A DNA stretch of 64,000 nt from Lactonifactor sp050944855 (GTDB taxonomy: Bacteria > Bacillota > Clostridia > Lachnospirales > Lachnospiraceae), in the NCBI GenBank assembly GCA_050944855.1, contig JBMNRU010000010.1, positions 24,364 through 88,363 on the forward strand, read 5' to 3'. Numbering within the stretch: the stretch's first letter is position 1; the number at the start of each line of letters is the position of its first letter. Made by a program: the position numbers and the translations under genes. Shown here piece after piece: positions 61,479 through 64,000 of this stretch. The notes beneath the pieces are model-generated. The model made no database searches. It was not told the origin of the DNA and saw only the letters and a list, made by a program, of their open reading frames with translations.

Positions 61479-62159
61479 CTATTTTGCTTTCGGATATTCA
61501 TTGCACAGCAATCTATATGCCGGCTCGTCTTCTTCGATATTCGGAAATCTTCCCATCGACTGATGAAATCTATTATCCGTCGTATCGTCGTTGCACATGG
61601 AAACTTCTCCAATGAGCACATCTCCGGTTCCCGGCTTTACATCAAAATCATGATATTGATGCGGCCAAAGTGTAATGCTTTCGCCCGGCATCAGTTCAAT
61701 TCCGGTACCTGCAGGTACATAATAGGATCTTCCATCTGTATTCACATACACATCCGTATCTGCCAGCTCCCCATTTCCATCATCATTATACACATGAATA
61801 ATCAGTGTACCGCCTCCCCGGTTAATAATATCTTCGGATTTTATCCAATGAAAATGCATGGGAGAATGCTGTCCCTCCTTTAACATAAGCAATTTTTCCG
61901 CATATACTTTCTTATACTTAGGATTATTCTGGTTTCCATTACGCAGCGTAATAAGGGCAAAGCCCACCTTTCTCCAGTCTCCCAGACCGTAATCGGTAAT
62001 ATCCCATCCCAGCATATTATCACGTATCTCATCGTATTCGGAACCTTTTTCCTGCCATTCCTCCGGTGTCCAGTTACAAAACGGCGGCAAATGAAATTCA
62101 TTTTCCCTGATTAACTCTTCCATCTCCCTGATAATCTGATTCACTTCCGAACGCTTCAT
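61479..62159 (-). CDS. D-lyxose/D-mannose family sugar isomerase
   Basis: 226 aa cupin. Metal ligands are in SPMHFHWIKSEDI (HxH and Glu) and the later WPHQYHDF His. GWDITDYGLGDW near residue 52 is characteristic of the D-lyxose ketol-isomerase group. It converts D-lyxose/D-xylulose or D-mannose/D-fructose. No kinase or transporter is adjacent; it stands alone on the minus strand, convergent with the XRE regulator. Confidence 0.9.
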   Translation of the reverse strand: MKRSEVNQIIREMEELIRENEFHLPPFCNWTPEEWQEKGSEYDEIRDNMLGWDITDYGLGDWRKVGFALITLRNGNQNNPKYKKVYAEKLLMLKEGQHSPMHFHWIKSEDIINRGGGTLIIHVYNDDGNGELADTDVYVNTDGRSYYVPAGTGIELMPGESITLWPHQYHDFDVKPGTGDVLIGEVSMCNDDTTDNRFHQSMGRFPNIEEDEPAYRLLCNEYPKAK

Positions 62160-62241
62160 AAATAATCTTCCTTTCTTTCTAAAATATTACTGTCAGTCTG
62201 CTGCGCAGGACATTTTTTGTATCCCCCAATTTCAAATAATT

Positions 62242-62390
62242 TTCTTGCGTCCTGCTGCCAGATATGCTATATTGAGGATAGAAAAGGAAAAGCCAGAGAC
62301 GCACGGCCTACCCTCAAATAATTACGACAACTGTTTTACACAGCCGTTCACTATTGCGAGTAGTGGGCGGCTATTTCTTTCTCCCAAAGA
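62242..62390 (+). ncRNA. Candidate antisense RNA with own promoter and terminator
   Basis: TTGCGT-17 bp-TATATT upstream of about 62275, then about 110 nt ending in the hairpin AGCCGTTCACTA..TAGTGGGCGGCT (62342-62372) and a T-rich tail. It overlaps in antisense the end of a tiny hydrophobic frame on minus, an arrangement of type I toxin-antitoxin loci. Evidence is structural only. Confidence 0.4.
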
Positions 62391-62457
62391 TTGTGTAACA
62401 CAACCCTATGAGAGCGACAATTTCCATCCGGCGATAAATAAAAGCAAAATTCCCCAT
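62371..62457 (-). CDS. Candidate small hydrophobic toxin-like peptide (28 aa)
   Basis: Minus-strand frame ATG at 62457 to TAG at 62371: a hydrophobic stretch VALIGLCYTIFG ending in RKK, the pattern of holin-like type I toxins. An internal ATG at 62427 gives 18 aa. No ribosome site is clear, so the frame may be decayed or not translated. The stop lies within the terminator of the candidate antisense RNA. Confidence 0.3.
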   Translation of the reverse strand: MGNFAFIYRRMEIVALIGLCYTIFGRKK

Positions 62458-62479
62458 AAAACGAGGAGTGCCCAGACAT

Positions 62480-62783
62480 CTCTGCCTGGGCAATTATTAT
62501 GAAAAAATTTTATATGTGTAATGAAAACATTACCATTATTCATACCAAAATCATTTGGAACTATGTATATAATAGCAATATATTATGTATATAACGTGAA
62601 TTTTTTGTAAACAAATTGTAAATTCATGTTATTTTGACTAATTTTCACTTAATTTTTTGCTATAAATATGTTCACATTTAACAATTATATTCCCCTCGTC
62701 TTTGTGCTTATTATCCATTTCGCGGTGAGAAAAGCTTATATTTCTTACATAAATCCCACAAGTCATGTCCGCACATTTATCAT
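62480..62783. other. AT-rich intergenic region
   Basis: About 300 bp without a supported gene, containing a GCCCAG-loop-CTGGGC hairpin around 62470-62492 and long A/T stretches. It separates the candidate toxin locus from the DUF1002 gene. Confidence 0.5.
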
Positions 62784-63680
62784 TTACTGAAACAGTGACT
62801 GGAAGAAGGAAGACACTGCATCAATAAGCCTTGCCAAAAATCCCTGTACTTCTTCACTGTCCCAGTCAATATTCAGTTCACTTAATTTGTTATAGATATC
62901 CCGTGCCTGATCTTTTAACTGATCCACATCCAGATCCAGCTCAGACACTTTCTGTAATACGCTTAAGATTTTCTCAATATCTTCATCTGTCAGCTGAATA
63001 TCCAATTCCTGGGCTGTCTTTCGGATAAGTTCTCTGATTTCATCATCGCTCATATCTTCCGCTTCCACAACCTGCTCTTTCAGAGCACCAAAAAGCTGCT
63101 CCGCCTTATCGGTATCTCCGATACTGTCTGCCACTTCCCCGGTGATTACCAATTCGCTGGTTGCCGCTTCTATACTTTCCGGATCAATCACCTCTCCGGT
63201 CATATCTTCATAAGCTTTGATCGTACCTACCAACGCTGCCGTTCCCGAAATTTTGAACGGTCCGACTACCTGGATATCTGCATCCTCAATACCGGCTGTC
63301 GCCATGGCATTCTGATACATGCCCACCGTACAATAGGAAATATTCTGCGTAGACACCTGAATACCATAACCTTCTTCCTTTCCTACCACCTTGACGGAAG
63401 AAAGCGCCCGGGAGCCGATCACATCCGCACTGAGATAATCTCCCAGATAATCGTGTTCATCCTGATTCGTAACCTCCACTACTGTATAATCTGCCAAATC
63501 CTCTTCTGTCACATCCAGCAGATCCAGAACGGTAGCTCTCTCCTCTGCATTCAAATCTGCTCCCAGCGCCATAAAAGGTTTATCTAACGTAGCATCTTCT
63601 CTGTCAGCCAGCACAGATACGGGTGTACATACAGTCATCACCAATGCCAGCGACATGGATATTAATTTTTTTCTATTCAT
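62784..63680 (-). CDS. Secreted DUF1002 protein
   Basis: 298 aa. Signal peptide 1-25 (LISMSLALVMTVCTPVSVLA, cleavage after LA). DUF1002 pattern: PFMALGADLNAEERATVLDLL, YSTV-like IQVSTQNISYCTVGMYQNAMATAGIEDADIQVVGPF, then helical acidic segments (EDMSDDEIRELIRKTAQELDIQL) and a C-terminal short hydrophobic helix AVSSFFQSLFQ. Function unknown; Firmicutes and gut bacteria carry it as an exported protein. GGAGAG precedes the ATG. Confidence 0.88.
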   Translation of the reverse strand: MNRKKLISMSLALVMTVCTPVSVLADREDATLDKPFMALGADLNAEERATVLDLLDVTEEDLADYTVVEVTNQDEHDYLGDYLSADVIGSRALSSVKVVGKEEGYGIQVSTQNISYCTVGMYQNAMATAGIEDADIQVVGPFKISGTAALVGTIKAYEDMTGEVIDPESIEAATSELVITGEVADSIGDTDKAEQLFGALKEQVVEAEDMSDDEIRELIRKTAQELDIQLTDEDIEKILSVLQKVSELDLDVDQLKDQARDIYNKLSELNIDWDSEEVQGFLARLIDAVSSFFQSLFQ

Positions 63681-64000
63681 AAATTACAACTCTCCTCTCT
63701 ATACCTTATCGTGCAAAGCGCGCCAGCCCGAAGGGCATGAATTACGGTATGCCCGAATGGGTATCCTTTATCCGTTACCAGTATAACACAAAGCTTCTGT
63801 AATACCTAATAAAAAAACTGTAAACCTCTTTGTGATTTTTTTCACATTCACAAAAGATTATCTTTCTGTTCACGATTTCTTCATATCTTTAACACGATTC
63901 TCTCACAATTTCACCCTATACTAAAACCATAGAAAACAAATGATTTTCACTTTTCTTTTTCGTACGTCGGTAATACCGACATTCCTTCCTTTAAGAAATA
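63681..64000. other. Leader/intergenic region before the DUF1002 gene
   Basis: 320 bp to the window end with no gene. It holds a GCCC-gaa-GGGC/GGGCAT..ATGCCC nested inverted repeat (63726-63761) in the DUF1002 leader and AT-rich DNA beyond. Confidence 0.5.

Noticed and set aside
62400..62470. Hydrophobic minus-strand frame reading VWALLVLWGILLLFIAG
   Set aside because: Strongly membrane-like but has no ATG, GTG or TTG in frame before it; kept only as a side note to the neighbouring toxin-like frame.
62245..62502. 85-aa plus-strand frame
   Set aside because: It starts at a TTG inside the -10 region of a promoter and runs through a terminator hairpin; no ribosome site.
1..64000. CRISPR arrays, cas genes, prophage modules or known anti-phage systems
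   Set aside because: No spaced repeat array, no integrase, capsid, terminase or recognisable defence gene was seen on either strand.

Overview
The window looks like the chromosome of an anaerobic, spore-forming gut-type Firmicute, most likely a Lachnospiraceae member. The evidence is the AUG/AGGAGG-style gene starts, the spmA/spmB spore maturation pair, a complete V-type ATPase operon, the speA-like/gmk/holB/yaaT/yfiC/rsmI block typical of Clostridia, an S-box leader before metK, and many small Clostridia-type proteins (YqeY, DUF3786, DUF1002, DUF3810). Species is not claimed. Almost everything is ordinary chromosome; the only clear mobile gene is one IS1634-family transposase near 17.9-19.5 kb.

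Layout. 0-7.3 kb: end of an SGNH esterase, ybaK-cysK, a 63-aa orphan protein, yqeY, then a CobW-type GTPase next to a methyltransferase of the uroporphyrinogen decarboxylase (MtaA-like) fold fused to a thioredoxin-like domain, facing a DUF3786 gene and an Rpn-type nuclease gene. 7.6-13.2 kb: a large GH2 beta-galactosidase with a phosphoesterase, divergent from an unusual cytosolic ParB-like/BMP fusion. 13.4-19.8 kb: accessory-looking AT-rich stretch with a degenerate HIT-like gene, an orphan ECF-like sigma factor, a permease/M20 amidohydrolase pair and the transposase. 19.8-20.2 kb: tRNA-Lys(CTT) plus a decayed duplicate. 21.4-30.1 kb: nine-gene V-type ATPase operon. 30.1-34.9 kb: AT-rich gap with DnaA-box-like sites, a secreted NlpC/P60 hydrolase, trxB and a DUF885 protein.

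34.9-40.2 kb is a sugar/polyol catabolic operon on the minus strand (UlaE-like epimerase, LyxK-like FGGY kinase, zinc dehydrogenase resembling erythritol/L-threitol dehydrogenase, SorC-type regulator, HAD phosphatase) with a clear promoter and a 16-bp palindrome next to it. 40.2-42.6 kb is spmA-DUF3810-spmB. 42.6-48.2 kb is the rsmI to speA housekeeping block. 48.3-50.4 kb is a two-component system, followed by a structured RNA locus (50.61-50.77 kb), fba, SAM-riboswitch-controlled metK, murA, and aroK/flavin reductase/Mn-pyrophosphatase. 57.9-62.2 kb reads mostly on plus: S1 protein, PTS IIC-like protein, corrinoid adenosyltransferase, small alarmone synthetase, XRE regulator, then a D-lyxose isomerase on minus. 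The end holds a candidate type I toxin-antitoxin locus and a secreted DUF1002 protein.

The items most worth following are the MtaA-like/thioredoxin fusion lacking the usual zinc-ligand His, the cytosolic ParB-like/BMP fusion, the stable structured RNA downstream of fba, the L-xylulose-type operon, the DnaA-box cluster far from any dnaA gene, and the duplicated and decayed tRNA-Lys. All family assignments rest on reading motifs and remembered family patterns, not on searches.
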